A DNA stretch of 64,000 bases, from assembly GCF_000016985.1 (NCBI RefSeq), contig NC_009633.1:4073539-4137538 (forward strand), read 5' to 3'. This DNA is from Alkaliphilus metalliredigens QYMF (GTDB taxonomy: Bacteria; Bacillota; Clostridia; Peptostreptococcales; Natronincolaceae). Of this stretch, positions 24,001-33,629 are shown piece by piece (position 1 is the first letter of the stretch; each line of letters opens with the position of its first letter). The notes below the pieces were generated by a model. The model ran no database searches, had not been told where the DNA came from, and saw nothing but the letters and a program-made list of their open reading frames with translations. The position numbers and the translations under genes were made by a program.

Positions 24001-25584
24001 ACGCTTTTTTGCTTTGTAAATAGTATTTTGAAATCTTCTTTGCATTTCTTCCTCTAACTCATTATCATAGTCCTTTGTATGCTTATGCATTGCATTAATA
24101 AAATCTTCAAAATAAGGCACCTCATCAAAGCAATTTCTATTTTCAACAAAGAAATTATAGATTTCTCTGTAATAAACCACAGTATATTTTTCACCGCATG
24201 AAAACTTACTCAAATCAATGCGGTTGTAATTTGGTGAAAAAATAAAGCAGCTCACAGTTTTCTTGCAATACTCATCATCAGTTGTAACAAATTGATAGTA
24301 TTTTTTTAGCTGAGACTGTACTTGATTGCTGTAGATATCATGCCTTTCATTAATACCATTAATGCTAGATTTGATTTTATTCTCTATTACAACAGCATTA
24401 TTTTTATCAGAGATTAATAGGTCAATATTTTTCTTTTCTCTCTCAATGGTAAAATCTGTTTGTATATCGACAGATAAAACTTCCTGTGCAAACCTGGAAA
24501 AAGCATCTCTATTTATATCAAAAAAGTAAGCAAACATATTTGAAAAAGCGAGTTCATTATCTTCCTGCCTGATTATTTTTAGGAAATTGAAATATGGATC
24601 TTTTTGAGGCTCTGGTAATTCAGATATAGCTTGTGTCGTATTAGCTTCTTCCCATAATTCTTTGTTTTCAATTATTTGATTCAAATCAGTGAAGGATTCC
24701 GGCTTTTCATTTTCGCTGTAGAACTCCCTTAATGTTTGCTTGCCAAATCCTTTATTTGTACGAATGAAAAAAGTGTTATCACCACTTACAGATTCATCGT
24801 CTGTAATATAGATCTGATTTTTCGGCTTAATAACCCTATCAGCAACAAACGTGGTATAAGCATTTTTTTCTTCCTCAAGACTACCGCGATAGGAATTTTC
24901 ATTAAATAAATCAACAAGACTTACTCCACCATAGGTCAGTCCTAATGCAACTTGTCCTTTATACCTCTGTTTTCGTGGAAGTTTGCTGTCGGCAAAATCA
25001 AGAATCATTATACCCTCTGCTTTGGCTAGTACTTTATATATTTTCGAGGCAAATTTTCGTACCAACAAAACGGTTATACTATTCTCTCCACGAGATAATT
25101 CTATTGTGCCTTGTGAATTGAGATAAATATAATTTTTCCCATCATCTGCTTTGTAAAGGTTAATGATTTCATGCCCTATGTTATCTCCCTCAGATAAATA
25201 GCCTCCAACATACATTTTATTAATTATTATTTCACGGCTCGCAGGTTTTGGCTTTACTGTGATTTGTTGTTTATATTCGACTGGAGCGATAATTTCATCT
25301 GACGATAGGAACAAGCGGAATCTTCTAAGATGAGACATATAACCACTAACCAGTGAATTAACATTACCTGTCGAGTTCTCAGAAAGACCTTTTATCAATG
25401 CATTCCTTGCCTCATTCTCAAAATCAGTAGCTGTTACAGCACTCCAAAATAGCTCTTTACTCCCTTTTCTCCAAAGGTAAAAAGTGTCAACATAAGCAGT
25501 ATTAATGGTTGCTTTGGAAATGTCCTGGCTATGTAGAAATTTTTTATATAACGCACGCAGTTCCTCATACGATAAAGCTTTCAT
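23998..25584 (-). CDS. PD-(D/E)XK nuclease family protein (probable defence effector)
   Basis: The start is taken as ATG 25584 (MKALSYEELRALYKKFL) with GGAG 10 nt upstream; a TTG at 25599 behind GGGGG is an alternative. The 528-aa protein has two parts: an N-terminal half of unknown fold, and a C-terminal nuclease domain with NIDLLISDK then AVVIENKIKSS (D-x(n)-E-x-K) and VQSQLKKYY, typical of PDDEXK_4-type proteins. It would cut DNA. It is in an operon with a 225-aa conserved protein and an HTH regulator. Anti-phage function is inferred. Confidence 0.7.
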   Translation of the reverse strand: MKALSYEELRALYKKFLHSQDISKATINTAYVDTFYLWRKGSKELFWSAVTATDFENEARNALIKGLSENSTGNVNSLVSGYMSHLRRFRLFLSSDEIIAPVEYKQQITVKPKPASREIIINKMYVGGYLSEGDNIGHEIINLYKADDGKNYIYLNSQGTIELSRGENSITVLLVRKFASKIYKVLAKAEGIMILDFADSKLPRKQRYKGQVALGLTYGGVSLVDLFNENSYRGSLEEEKNAYTTFVADRVIKPKNQIYITDDESVSGDNTFFIRTNKGFGKQTLREFYSENEKPESFTDLNQIIENKELWEEANTTQAISELPEPQKDPYFNFLKIIRQEDNELAFSNMFAYFFDINRDAFSRFAQEVLSVDIQTDFTIEREKKNIDLLISDKNNAVVIENKIKSSINGINERHDIYSNQVQSQLKKYYQFVTTDDEYCKKTVSCFIFSPNYNRIDLSKFSCGEKYTVVYYREIYNFFVENRNCFDEVPYFEDFINAMHKHTKDYDNELEEEMQRRFQNTIYKAKKR

Positions 25585-25612
25585 ACTGTTTAGCTCCAAA
25601 ATTAAACCCCCT

Positions 25613-26290
25613 TTACTCGTCCTCATCTTCCTCGGTAACATCAATCCCAAATAACATCTGGAACTTATCGAAATTATATGGGTATGAGTTATCACCATCA
25701 AATTTTACCGGTTTATGGCCATTATTATATTCAAATTCTAACTCCCACTGTGTTCCATCAAGCACCATGTATCCGAAACGTTTAGTAGAATATCGCCTGC
25801 GCCACTCACCGATATGCAGATCTTTAAGTGCGGCTATGAAAGTATCCTTTGTAAATGGTTCCTGGCTATCATCACATAATAGGAGAGGTTCTTTATCTTC
25901 CCATAATTTTGTATAGGCTTTGAATTCATCTGTTAGTTCTACAATATAATTACGGTAGCCACCAAAATAACCCCCAATGCTAAAGGTTATCTTGCTGATG
26001 GATTCCATATTTGCATCAAAGTCAGCTGTCTTTTCTTCAGATTTTGATAAAGTATAAATCCCACCAGCTTCAACATAGGCTTCTTTGGCTTTTTCCAAGT
26101 ATTCACGAGTCCAATGAAGGCGAGTATCCTCACTTGGATGCATAACAGTTTTTATGCCACCATGCGGGTTTTCCATTGAATTTTTGAGGCGACCTATTTC
26201 TTGCTTAAGCCCCCGAATAGCGGTCATTATCTGTTCTTTAGTTTTTCCTTTAAGATACTCTTCATAGTAACTTTCTGGGCTAATCATCAT
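25613..26290 (-). CDS. Conserved protein of unknown function (nuclease partner)
   Basis: A 225-aa protein with a coiled-coil start (about 15-45) and a C-terminal part holding LHIGEWRRRYSTKRFGY, then LDGTQWELEFEYNNGHKP and YPYNFDKF. I recall this C-terminal pattern from conserved hypothetical proteins of Bacillota but know no function. It is followed by the PD-(D/E)XK gene after a short gap and preceded by the HTH gene after 15 bp, so the three form one operon. The acidic tail (TEEDEDE) is notable. Confidence 0.65.
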   Translation of the reverse strand: MMISPESYYEEYLKGKTKEQIMTAIRGLKQEIGRLKNSMENPHGGIKTVMHPSEDTRLHWTREYLEKAKEAYVEAGGIYTLSKSEEKTADFDANMESISKITFSIGGYFGGYRNYIVELTDEFKAYTKLWEDKEPLLLCDDSQEPFTKDTFIAALKDLHIGEWRRRYSTKRFGYMVLDGTQWELEFEYNNGHKPVKFDGDNSYPYNFDKFQMLFGIDVTEEDEDE

Positions 26291-26305
26291 ATTAGGCCGC
26301 CTCCT

Positions 26306-26530
26306 TTACTCATTACCTATCTTAATTTCATTCCCATCAGGCAATATAAATGCCTGCTCAAACTTAATATCCAAAACATCAGCTATGGTTTTCAATTCAT
26401 TCAAGGTTACAGTTTCACGTTTTAATTTCTTATTGAAATTCTGTGGAGTCTGACCAATACGTCTAGCAAGTTCCGCAACACTTATATTCATTTGTTCACA
26501 TAGTTGCTTAATCATATCTGCCGTAGTCAT
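26306..26530 (-). CDS. Small Xre-family HTH regulator
   Basis: The start at 26530 follows GGAGGTGCTGT; the longer frame to 26599 has no site. The 74-aa product is essentially one Cro/CI-type helix-turn-helix: MNISVAELARRIGQTPQNFNKKLKRE is the motif core. It precedes the unknown protein and the nuclease-like gene and likely represses this operon. It lies just beyond the terminator of the serine-recombinase operon, that is, just outside or at the edge of the prophage. Confidence 0.8.
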   Translation of the reverse strand: MTTADMIKQLCEQMNISVAELARRIGQTPQNFNKKLKRETVTLNELKTIADVLDIKFEQAFILPDGNEIKIGNE

Positions 26531-26620
26531 ACAGCACCTCCAATTTACACTAACTAATATTATAAACCATTTGGTTGATGAACACAATAGATTCAGCAAT
26601 ATTGTCGTGGTAGTATAACC

Positions 26621-26656
26621 AAAAGAAAACCCACAACTCTACTCTAGAGTTATGGG
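26621..26656 (-). terminator. Terminator after the recombinase operon
   Basis: On the minus strand, CCCATAACTCTA-GAG-TAGAGTTGTGGG (26630-26656, one G-T pair) is followed by TTTTCTTTT. It lies 18 nt beyond the stop of the last serine recombinase and ends the phage early/integration transcript. Confidence 0.85.
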
Positions 26657-26673
26657 CTATTAGGGTCCGTTTT

Positions 26674-28236
26674 TCATACTTCAATTTCAATGCCTGATTT
26701 AAAGCATATTACAAAGTGGTCATCATACACCGTAACATTTTGTATGATCTTCCTTACAAGGGTATCATCATATAGTAAGGTCCGATATTTGTTGTTGCGG
26801 ATAAAGTCTATCAGTTCGTTGATTCGCTCATTCTCACCACTTAAGGATGCATCTTCCACAAGAAGGGTCTGACGCTTTTCACGTAGCTTGTCAATCTCAT
26901 CTGCGAGAAAATCGTAATCTTTCCCCTTGTTAGCAAGGTTTATTACTTCCTTCTGCTTTTCTTCAAGCAAGGTGTTAATCTCTGAAATCTTATATTCCGT
27001 GGTATCACCGATTACCGCATAGATGTTTTCTTCCAGTATTCTTATCATGTTGTCCCCACCGGCAAGCAATCTGTTAATGGCAGTCATTACTGCATCATAT
27101 AATTCAGTTTCTTTTACCGTTCGGTTTTTACATACCTCAGGGCCTTGCTCGATTCTTGTAACGCATCGCCAAACAAATTCTTTTCTACCGTGAATATTCC
27201 AATAGACACGTCTGTAAATGTCACCACAATCTCCGCAGAAGGTTATGGTACTCAAAGCGTATTTACTGCTATAAATTCTTTTATTTTTGTCTGCACCTGT
27301 GTAAATATTACTTCTGCGATGTAGCTCTTCCTGAGCCTGTAAAAAAAGCTCTTTCGGAATGATAGCCTCATGGCTATTTTCGACATAATACTGTGGGACA
27401 TGACCTTCATTCTTGACTCGTTTCTTTGTAAGAAAATCCACTGTGAAAGTTTTCTGCAAAAGGGCATCGCCGATGTATTTCTCGTTCAGAAGAATCTTCT
27501 TTATGGTTTCTGGTCTCCATCTTGGTTTACCTGCAGCTGTTAATATACCGTCTTTCTCTAGATCCCTGCCAATGCCTACTAGGCTTTTGCCCTCAAGGTA
27601 CTCTCTGTAAATACGTTTAATGATTTCAGCCTCTTCTGGAACAATAATCAAGTTGCCTTCTTCATCTTTTGTGTATCCCATAAATCGATTGTGATTGACC
27701 TGCACCTTTCCTTGCTGGTAGCGATATTGAAGTCCGAGTTTAACGTTCTGCGAAAGGCTCTGGCTTTCTTGTTGTGCAAGAGAGGCCATAATGGTAAGTA
27801 GCACCTCGCCCTTGGCATCCATTGTGTTGATGTTCTCTTTTTCAAAATACACTGCTATGTTCTTTTCCTTGAGCTGTCTAATATACTTTAAGCAATCCAG
27901 CGTGTTGCGGGCAAATCGACTGATGGACTTTGTAATAACTAGATCGATGTTGCCCTCCATACACTCCTCAATCATGCGGTTGAATTCTTCTCGTTTTTTA
28001 GTGTTAGTACCGGAAATGCCGTCATCTGCAAATATGCCTGCAAACTCCCATTCCGTATTTTTCTTTATATATTCCGTATAATGTGCAACCTGTACTTCAT
28101 AACTTAAATTCTGCTCTTCAGTTTCTGTAGAAACACGGCAATAGGCAGCGACACGCAGTTTCTTTATTTTTTCTTTTGCGGCTGTACTTCCAACTCTTTT
28201 TCGTGCCGGAATTACAGTTATATTTTTTCCTGCCAT
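26674..28236 (-). CDS. Large serine recombinase (third of three)
   Basis: A 520-aa recombinase. The N-terminal resolvase domain has [15 protein letters not shown] (catalytic Ser near residue 37) and [11 protein letters not shown]. Next come the recombinase domain (about 190-290), a zinc-ribbon-like [10 protein letters not shown] to [14 protein letters not shown] segment (about 345-375) and a C-terminal coiled coil. Such proteins integrate and excise phages and elements without a fixed high-energy cofactor. It follows the small recombinase-like gene by one base and is the last gene of the operon. Confidence 0.92.
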   Translation of the reverse strand: MAGKNITVIPARKRVGSTAAKEKIKKLRVAAYCRVSTETEEQNLSYEVQVAHYTEYIKKNTEWEFAGIFADDGISGTNTKKREEFNRMIEECMEGNIDLVITKSISRFARNTLDCLKYIRQLKEKNIAVYFEKENINTMDAKGEVLLTIMASLAQQESQSLSQNVKLGLQYRYQQGKVQVNHNRFMGYTKDEEGNLIIVPEEAEIIKRIYREYLEGKSLVGIGRDLEKDGILTAAGKPRWRPETIKKILLNEKYIGDALLQKTFTVDFLTKKRVKNEGHVPQYYVENSHEAIIPKELFLQAQEELHRRSNIYTGADKNKRIYSSKYALSTITFCGDCGDIYRRVYWNIHGRKEFVWRCVTRIEQGPEVCKNRTVKETELYDAVMTAINRLLAGGDNMIRILEENIYAVIGDTTEYKISEINTLLEEKQKEVINLANKGKDYDFLADEIDKLREKRQTLLVEDASLSGENERINELIDFIRNNKYRTLLYDDTLVRKIIQNVTVYDDHFVICFKSGIEIEV

Positions 28237-28237
28237 A

Positions 28238-28654
28238 TTACACCTCGCTTTCTATCAAACTATACAAATACTCGGCTCTTGTAACGGGATCATCTGGAAG
28301 TTTACCTTCTGATTTTCTCATCTTGAATCGCTCTATAGGGGAGGGAGCAGTAAAAGCTGCAAGCTCTACAATCCGCCCTAAGTCCTTCGCACGTTTATTT
28401 CTCATGTCTTCAGCCTTATCAAATGTTTCTTTATCTATGATTGCTGGATATACGTCATTTCCGAGATAAAGGATATTTTTCAAAATACGCCCCATTACTG
28501 AATGCGTCTTCTCAATACCTGCCTGTTCACCAGCCACTGTAAGGGAAAGTCCTGATATATATTTTTCAAAGAACTCCTTTACTTGACCTGCTGCCTTCTC
28601 ATCGACAGTTATGACTCCGTCTTTAACTGTATATCCGTATGGTACATATGCCAT
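28238..28654 (-). CDS. Recombinase-domain-only protein (second of three)
   Basis: A 138-aa protein that aligns with the middle recombinase domain of large serine recombinases ([27 protein letters not shown]) but lacks the N-terminal catalytic Ser domain and the zinc ribbon. It is packed between two full recombinases with 0-1 bp spacing. It probably acts as a DNA-binding or directionality partner rather than a recombinase; this is inference. Similar three-gene sets occur in clostridial prophages and islands. Confidence 0.8.
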   Translation of the reverse strand: MAYVPYGYTVKDGVITVDEKAAGQVKEFFEKYISGLSLTVAGEQAGIEKTHSVMGRILKNILYLGNDVYPAIIDKETFDKAEDMRNKRAKDLGRIVELAAFTAPSPIERFKMRKSEGKLPDDPVTRAEYLYSLIESEV

Positions 28655-30223
28655 TTATCTCACCACCTTTTCTATAAGGGAAAGCCCACATTTCATTTTA
28701 AAGGTTAGTTCATCCCTTGAATTTACAATGATGTTTTCTACAAACTTTTCAAAAGCTTCATCTGTATAATTGCCATCAAACTTATCTGCTGACACATAAT
28801 CAAGAAGTGCCTTTACCTCGTCTGCCTGAGAAGAGCCACTTGTAAATGACATGACTAGGTTCGACTTCTCAGCAGTAATATTTTTTATTTCTTTATCCAG
28901 AACATTTCGTTCCTTGTTAAAAAGAGCTGGTTCAAGAAACCCTTTTGTCATAAGACCAATCAGTGTATTGCGTTCTTCGGTTAATTGCTCCATGCGTTTA
29001 TCTATGGCATCAATTCTTGCAAGATCGCATTCTTCATCAATCTTGTTTATAGAATCATAAAGTGGCTCCAGTATTAGCTTTTTGCTGAATGCGAGCTTAT
29101 TCATCATGGTTGAGAATGTTGCTTTTATCTCTCCATCACGCAAAAATAGCATAGAGCAGCTGTCCTTGTCTTCAATATGTCCTTTGCAGCTCCAAGCAAT
29201 ATAACTTCTGCCAACAGAGTAGTTTGTTCTTCTCTTGAATTTACTGCCGCACTCTCCACATAGGATTCTGCCACTTAGCACATACCTGTTTTGATAAGCT
29301 TTCTTATTAGCAGTTTTGCTCATAGATTTTGCTCTTTGCGTTATCAGCTTTTGCGCCTTGGAAAATACTTCTCTGCTGATGATCGGTTCATGATGATCCT
29401 TGCAGTAAAACTGATTTTTCTCTCCATTGTTAATGTGTCGATTGAAGTTGCTATCCGTGTAAGTCTTTTGGAAAAGCACATCACCTTTGTATTTTTCGTT
29501 ACGAAGCATATCAATCACCGTACCAGAACTCCAATGATTGCCCCTTCTTGCAGGGATTTTGTCTCTGTTCAGGCCTTTTGCGATAACACTTCCACCTTTC
29601 CCTGAAAGGCACTCTGCAAAAATACGTTTGATTATTTCAGCTTCTTCAGGAACAATAACCATCTCACCATTTACGTTTGCATAGCCATATGGCGGAGTGC
29701 CAATAATGTAACTGCCATTTTGAAATTTTTTACTGATTGACCATGTTGTGTTCTGTGAAATAGACGCGGACTCTTCAGCAGCAAAACCAGATAAAATAGA
29801 AAGCATTAATTCACTTTCCATATCACCTGTGTTGAGATTTTCTTTTTCAAAATAAATATAAACACCGATATCCATTAGGTGCCTTACCAGTTCTAGGCAA
29901 TCCGTGGTATTTCGTGCAAAACGACTGATGGATTTGGTGATAATAAAATCAATCCTATTACTTTCACAATCACGAATCATACGGAGAAGTTCAAGTCGTT
30001 TTTCCTTCTTGGTGCCTGATATGCCTTCGTCATAATAAAGCCCGGCAAACTCCCATTCCGGATTGGATTTAATATAGTTTTCATAGTGTACCCGCTGAGC
30101 TTTAAGGCTTACCAGCTGGTCATCACTATCCGTTGAAACCCTTGCATAAGCGGCAACTCGAAGTTTGCTTTTTGATGGCTGTGATTTGGGCAGTTCATCT
30201 ATTTTCGTTATCTTTTTCATCAT
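28655..30223 (-). CDS. Large serine recombinase (first of three)
   Basis: A 522-aa recombinase with catalytic domain motif RVAAYARVSTDSDDQ (Ser near residue 30), SRFARNTTDCL, recombinase domain (about 170-270), zinc ribbon CGECGSKFKRR to WSCKGHIEDKDSC and a C-terminal coiled coil. It begins with ATGATG after GAGGTG. It is driven by a phage-type promoter at 30248-30276 or by readthrough from the polymerase operon. Two full recombinases with a short partner suggest a heteromeric integrase. Confidence 0.92.
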   Translation of the reverse strand: MMKKITKIDELPKSQPSKSKLRVAAYARVSTDSDDQLVSLKAQRVHYENYIKSNPEWEFAGLYYDEGISGTKKEKRLELLRMIRDCESNRIDFIITKSISRFARNTTDCLELVRHLMDIGVYIYFEKENLNTGDMESELMLSILSGFAAEESASISQNTTWSISKKFQNGSYIIGTPPYGYANVNGEMVIVPEEAEIIKRIFAECLSGKGGSVIAKGLNRDKIPARRGNHWSSGTVIDMLRNEKYKGDVLFQKTYTDSNFNRHINNGEKNQFYCKDHHEPIISREVFSKAQKLITQRAKSMSKTANKKAYQNRYVLSGRILCGECGSKFKRRTNYSVGRSYIAWSCKGHIEDKDSCSMLFLRDGEIKATFSTMMNKLAFSKKLILEPLYDSINKIDEECDLARIDAIDKRMEQLTEERNTLIGLMTKGFLEPALFNKERNVLDKEIKNITAEKSNLVMSFTSGSSQADEVKALLDYVSADKFDGNYTDEAFEKFVENIIVNSRDELTFKMKCGLSLIEKVVR

Positions 30224-30247
30224 CTCACCTCACTTTCTGCTATTACA

Positions 30248-30276
30248 TATATCACTCTAAAAGGCAATAATAGCAA
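30248..30276 (-). promoter_or_regulatory. Phage-type promoter, copy 1
   Basis: -35 TTGCTA (30271-30276), 17-bp spacer, -10 GATATA (30248-30253), minus strand. The block TAGAGTGATATATGTA is shared with copies at 50889 and 52205. It lies 25 bp before the first recombinase gene. Confidence 0.7.
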
Positions 30277-30281
30277 GTGTT

Positions 30282-30497
30282 TCAGGGCATTATCTCGGCT
30301 AACTTCGGAGAGAATTTCTGGCGGTTTAATGCTGATATTTTGTGTAGTTCATCTTGTGTAATCTTGCCCTCTTTATAGAGCATGCCAACAATGCTCTCAG
30401 CTATATAAAAGTCATATTCTTTCTGTAACTGTTCTTCTGACATCGGTTCTGTCTCACCCTTGATAGGAGAACCATCTTTCACTTCAATAATGTTCAT
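30282..30497 (-). CDS. Small conserved phage protein, unknown
   Basis: The start at 30497 follows GGAGGTG; a much longer frame upstream overlaps the polymerase and is a shadow. The 71-aa product contains MSEEQLQKEYDFYIAESIVGML, then a predicted helix pair (EGKITQDELHKISALNRQKF), resembling SHOCT-like short oligomerisation domains. Its ribosome site is part of the stem of the leader motif at 30505-30546, so translation is probably controlled. It is the last gene of the DUF2800-polymerase operon before the recombinases. Confidence 0.7.
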   Translation of the reverse strand: MNIIEVKDGSPIKGETEPMSEEQLQKEYDFYIAESIVGMLYKEGKITQDELHKISALNRQKFSPKLAEIMP

Positions 30498-30504
30498 AAA
30501 AAAA

Positions 30505-30546
30505 CACCTCCTACCTGGTAGCCACGGCGGGAGGTGAAATCTGATG
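30505..30546 (-). promoter_or_regulatory. Leader RNA motif, copy 1 (sequesters ribosome site)
   Basis: Minus strand: TCAGATTT, then CACCTCC, a loop with GGCTACCAGGTA, and GGAGGTG. CACCTCC (30530-30536) pairs perfectly with GGAGGTG (30505-30511), which is the ribosome site of the 71-aa gene. The motif recurs at 35305 and 63161 and resembles the published DUF2800-type cis-regulatory RNA, as far as I can recall it. Confidence 0.7.
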
Positions 30547-30552
30547 TTTTCT

Positions 30553-32502
30553 TTAATCTTTCTTATAAAAATCGCATTCGTAGCCATCGGCATCAAGGAG
30601 CAATCCCTTTGCCCAGGGAGGTACTCTGCCCATCTGCTTGCATACCATATCAAGTGACAGGCTTTGGTCAGCCTCAATAATTACTTCATCGTGTACATGA
30701 GCCACAATGCTACAAGTGCTAAGTGTCTTCATGGCATACATTAAAATATCACGGGAGATGGCTTGAACAATGTTTTCTACAAACTTGGGTCCATAACTTT
30801 CAATCCTCTCCCATTTCTTTGTAGCACCAACTCCCTCATAAGTAACTGATTCACCACCGAAGATATTTTCTCCAATATTAGGCTTTACATAGGCAAGCTT
30901 TCTGCCAGAAGGAAGAACAATAAATAGCATTCCACTCATGTAATGAAACTTGATATTTTGAACTTCTTGAGACTTTTTTTCCTTAATGCACTTCTTAACT
31001 TCTCTATCCACATCCCACCAAAACTTTACGATGTTTGGATTTGATGCTCTCCAAGCATTAACAAGGGGTTTTAACTCCTCTTCTTCAAGTCCCATCTCTA
31101 AGGCTCCCATAGCCTTTAAAGCACCCACTGATCCACCATAACCAAGTGCCAATTCTGCAATTTTACCTTTCTGCCTTAAATGAGCATTTACACCATGCTT
31201 TTCAACAGGGACTCTAAACATCTGTGATGCCGAGGCACAATATATATCACCGCCATTTGCGAAAACTTCATTTCGCCACTGTTCACCCGCAAGCCAAGAC
31301 AGCACACGAGCTTCAATAGCAGAAAAGTCAGCAACTATAAACTTATTGCCTTCTTTTGGTACAAAGGCTGTGCGGATAAGTTGTGAAAGAGTATCTGGTA
31401 TATCTTCATATAGCAATTCAAGTGCTTCAGAATCACCATTTTTTACGATGCTTCGTGCCTCTTTTAAATCCATCATATGGTTTTGAGGTAAGTTCTGCAG
31501 CTGCACTATTTTTGAGCTGAAGCGTCCTGTCCGATTGGCGCCCAGAAAAGTAAACATGCCACGAATCCTGCCATCACTGCAGACTGCATTTTCCATTGCC
31601 GTGTATTTCTTAACGGATGACTTTGCCAGTTGCTGACGTAGTTTAAGCACTTCAGCCAAGTGCTCTGGTGCGTCCTTCAATAATTCTGCCACAGCCTTTT
31701 TACCAAGGGTATCTGTTTCTAGGCCATTATCAGAAAGCCAATCTTTCATCTGCTGTACTGAGTTGGGGTTATCAAGTTCTGTTATTTCCTGCATCTGATC
31801 CATTAGCTTGGTGTGTGAAATCTCATTCATAGCGATAGCTTGCTTTACGAAGTCCATGTCTACCTTGATGCCGCTATCGTTAATTCTCTCACTCAAATGG
31901 TATTCATCCCAGATGAAATCTGGCACAGGAAATTTAATCAATTTCTGCTCAATCTCCATCTCTGCTTCGACATCACGTATGTTATAGGATTTGAATCTCT
32001 CCCATTTTTCTGGGTCATCAGAGGGTAAATTTCTTGTGCGGTTTCCATTTGTCTTAGTCGGGCTACAAGGACCACAAAAGAAACGAATCAGATCTTTACC
32101 TTCCGTCATTTTTTGCTTCCCAAGACCAAGAACTGCACCCACACCTACTAATGATAACGGCAGCCCCATATATGCTGCCCATGTCATTGTGCACCTCCAT
32201 GATTCAGGAGAAATATACTTGCCCACTGGGTATCCTAGAAAGCGTGAGAAGCATATCCGCTCAAATGAAGCGTTATGAGCATATTTTATAACTTTATCAT
32301 CTTCTAATGCAGAAAGTATCAATGGTGGTATCTTTTCACCGCGGGCTAGATCGATTATTTTAACCTCACTTCCGTCTGTGGAATAGGCAAACAACAAAAT
32401 TTCAAAATCATCTGCTTGAACATAACGATACACACCACACTTTGCTAAATTGACGCTACTATAAGTTTCAATATCACAATGTAATGTTTTTATTTCAGCC
32501 AT
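30553..32502 (-). CDS. Phage family A DNA polymerase
   Basis: The 649-aa enzyme has a 3'-5' exonuclease domain beginning LHCDIETYSS (catalytic Asp and Glu at about 10 and 12) and a polymerase domain with motif A DFSAIEARVLSW and motif C VHDEVIIE near the C-terminus. It copies phage DNA. It follows the HNH gene with a 13-bp overlap; GGAGATAGATATGC precedes its ATG. The operon also encodes DUF2800 and DUF2815, the usual partners of this polymerase in phages of Bacillota. Confidence 0.93.
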   Translation of the reverse strand: MAEIKTLHCDIETYSSVNLAKCGVYRYVQADDFEILLFAYSTDGSEVKIIDLARGEKIPPLILSALEDDKVIKYAHNASFERICFSRFLGYPVGKYISPESWRCTMTWAAYMGLPLSLVGVGAVLGLGKQKMTEGKDLIRFFCGPCSPTKTNGNRTRNLPSDDPEKWERFKSYNIRDVEAEMEIEQKLIKFPVPDFIWDEYHLSERINDSGIKVDMDFVKQAIAMNEISHTKLMDQMQEITELDNPNSVQQMKDWLSDNGLETDTLGKKAVAELLKDAPEHLAEVLKLRQQLAKSSVKKYTAMENAVCSDGRIRGMFTFLGANRTGRFSSKIVQLQNLPQNHMMDLKEARSIVKNGDSEALELLYEDIPDTLSQLIRTAFVPKEGNKFIVADFSAIEARVLSWLAGEQWRNEVFANGGDIYCASASQMFRVPVEKHGVNAHLRQKGKIAELALGYGGSVGALKAMGALEMGLEEEELKPLVNAWRASNPNIVKFWWDVDREVKKCIKEKKSQEVQNIKFHYMSGMLFIVLPSGRKLAYVKPNIGENIFGGESVTYEGVGATKKWERIESYGPKFVENIVQAISRDILMYAMKTLSTCSIVAHVHDEVIIEADQSLSLDMVCKQMGRVPPWAKGLLLDADGYECDFYKKD

Positions 32503-32999
32503 GCATATCTATCTCCATTCTTTATTTTGCTTATAGCCTGATGACCCACACCATACATCTCTCCAAGCCGAGTGCAGGTAAACCCACAAAATAAGCCAAA
32601 TCGTATTCCTTCAACATCATCCGTGGTAAGTTTCTTCCATGCCTTGCCTTGGCGATAAACATCATAAACATTTTCAGTTTGCGTATCATATCGAAGGTTC
32701 ATTAGGCGATTATCTTTTGGATCCCCGTTTGCATGAAGCACATACATACCATCCCTTTCGCCTACAAAAGCAGCCATAACCAAATGATGAACTGCAAAGG
32801 TTTGTCTTGGATCATTTAGGACAACCATTAGGTAATTACCTCGCTTTCCGGGTCGAAGTATTCTTTCCTTTAATAAATAATCAAACTCGCCATTCTGATT
32901 GCTACTATGAATTACACGTTCAAGACTCTTAATTCTGCCCTCACTGCTTGCCTGGTACTTCCCCTCATATCCGGGTATGTCTTTCCATATTTCATCCAT
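32490..32999 (-). CDS. HNH homing endonuclease with NUMOD4 domain
   Basis: The 169-aa protein begins MDEIWKDIPGYEGKYQASSEGRIKSL, a NUMOD4 DNA-binding domain, followed by an HNH_3-type core (about 70-110: VHHLVMAAF, then LHANGDPKDNRLMNLRY) and a C-terminal helix-turn-helix (about 140-165). It cuts DNA at or near its own insertion point. It is wedged between DUF2815 and the polymerase, which are normally neighbours, so it is probably a mobile intergenic endonuclease. Confidence 0.9.
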   Translation of the reverse strand: MDEIWKDIPGYEGKYQASSEGRIKSLERVIHSSNQNGEFDYLLKERILRPGKRGNYLMVVLNDPRQTFAVHHLVMAAFVGERDGMYVLHANGDPKDNRLMNLRYDTQTENVYDVYRQGKAWKKLTTDDVEGIRFGLFCGFTCTRLGEMYGVGHQAISKIKNGDRYAWLK

Positions 33000-33072
33000 T
33001 TAATATACCTCCGTTCCTAAAAAAGCAGGTGGCAGAGGAAATACCCCCACCACCGTCAATTGGCCTTTTCTA

Positions 33073-33624
33073 TTAAGCAAGGAAGTCATCTTCTGCAAGA
33101 GTTGTAAAATCATCTGCTGCAGAACTCTTTCCACCAAGAGGCTCGCCATCTTTAATCTTTTGAATGTTGCCAAGTCCGCAAGCCACACCTTTATTTCCGT
33201 TGGAATTGAATGCGAAAAAACTCAAAGAAACCCTAGCATAGCAGCCGCTGTATACCTCCCCACGATCCATGATTGGCTTTACGCTCTTGTCTACAATCTG
33301 CGGAGGGGTTTTGCTGTTAGCATTGATAAAATAATGCCCTTTATATGCCTCGTCATCGCGCTCCACATCCCCATCACGCAGAGGAATTTTTATAGCAGCC
33401 TTGTTGGGCTTCTTTCCACCAAACTTAGCGATGCCTTCTTCAATAGCAGCATCAATAGCAGCATTTACTGCGTTAATGGTTTCTGTATCGTCCTTTGGAA
33501 TGAGTACGGATACGCTGTATTTTTCAGCACCACCGTTGACGGAAACCGGCTCCCAGCCGTGGAAGTAAGAAAGTCTTGTGTTCACACCTGTAATAACCTT
33601 AGTTCTATTCGTATAGTTTTTCAT
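33073..33624 (-). CDS. DUF2815 family phage ssDNA-binding-like protein
   Basis: The start at 33624 (MKNYTNRTKVITG) has GGAGG 10 nt upstream; a TTG three codons earlier is too close to that site. The 183-aa protein has the DUF2815 core (ARVSLSFFAFNSNGNKGVACGLGNIQ) and a strongly acidic C-terminus. The family resembles T7 gp2.5-type single-strand binding proteins, whose acidic tails contact replication partners. It lies between DUF2800 and the HNH-polymerase pair. Confidence 0.88.
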   Translation of the reverse strand: MKNYTNRTKVITGVNTRLSYFHGWEPVSVNGGAEKYSVSVLIPKDDTETINAVNAAIDAAIEEGIAKFGGKKPNKAAIKIPLRDGDVERDDEAYKGHYFINANSKTPPQIVDKSVKPIMDRGEVYSGCYARVSLSFFAFNSNGNKGVACGLGNIQKIKDGEPLGGKSSAADDFTTLAEDDFLA

Positions 33625-33629
33625 AATGA

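Noticed and set aside
30282-30677. 131-aa ORF overlapping the polymerase gene
   Set aside because: The first 60 residues are the polymerase gene read in another frame; the real start is ATG 30497 with a ribosome site.
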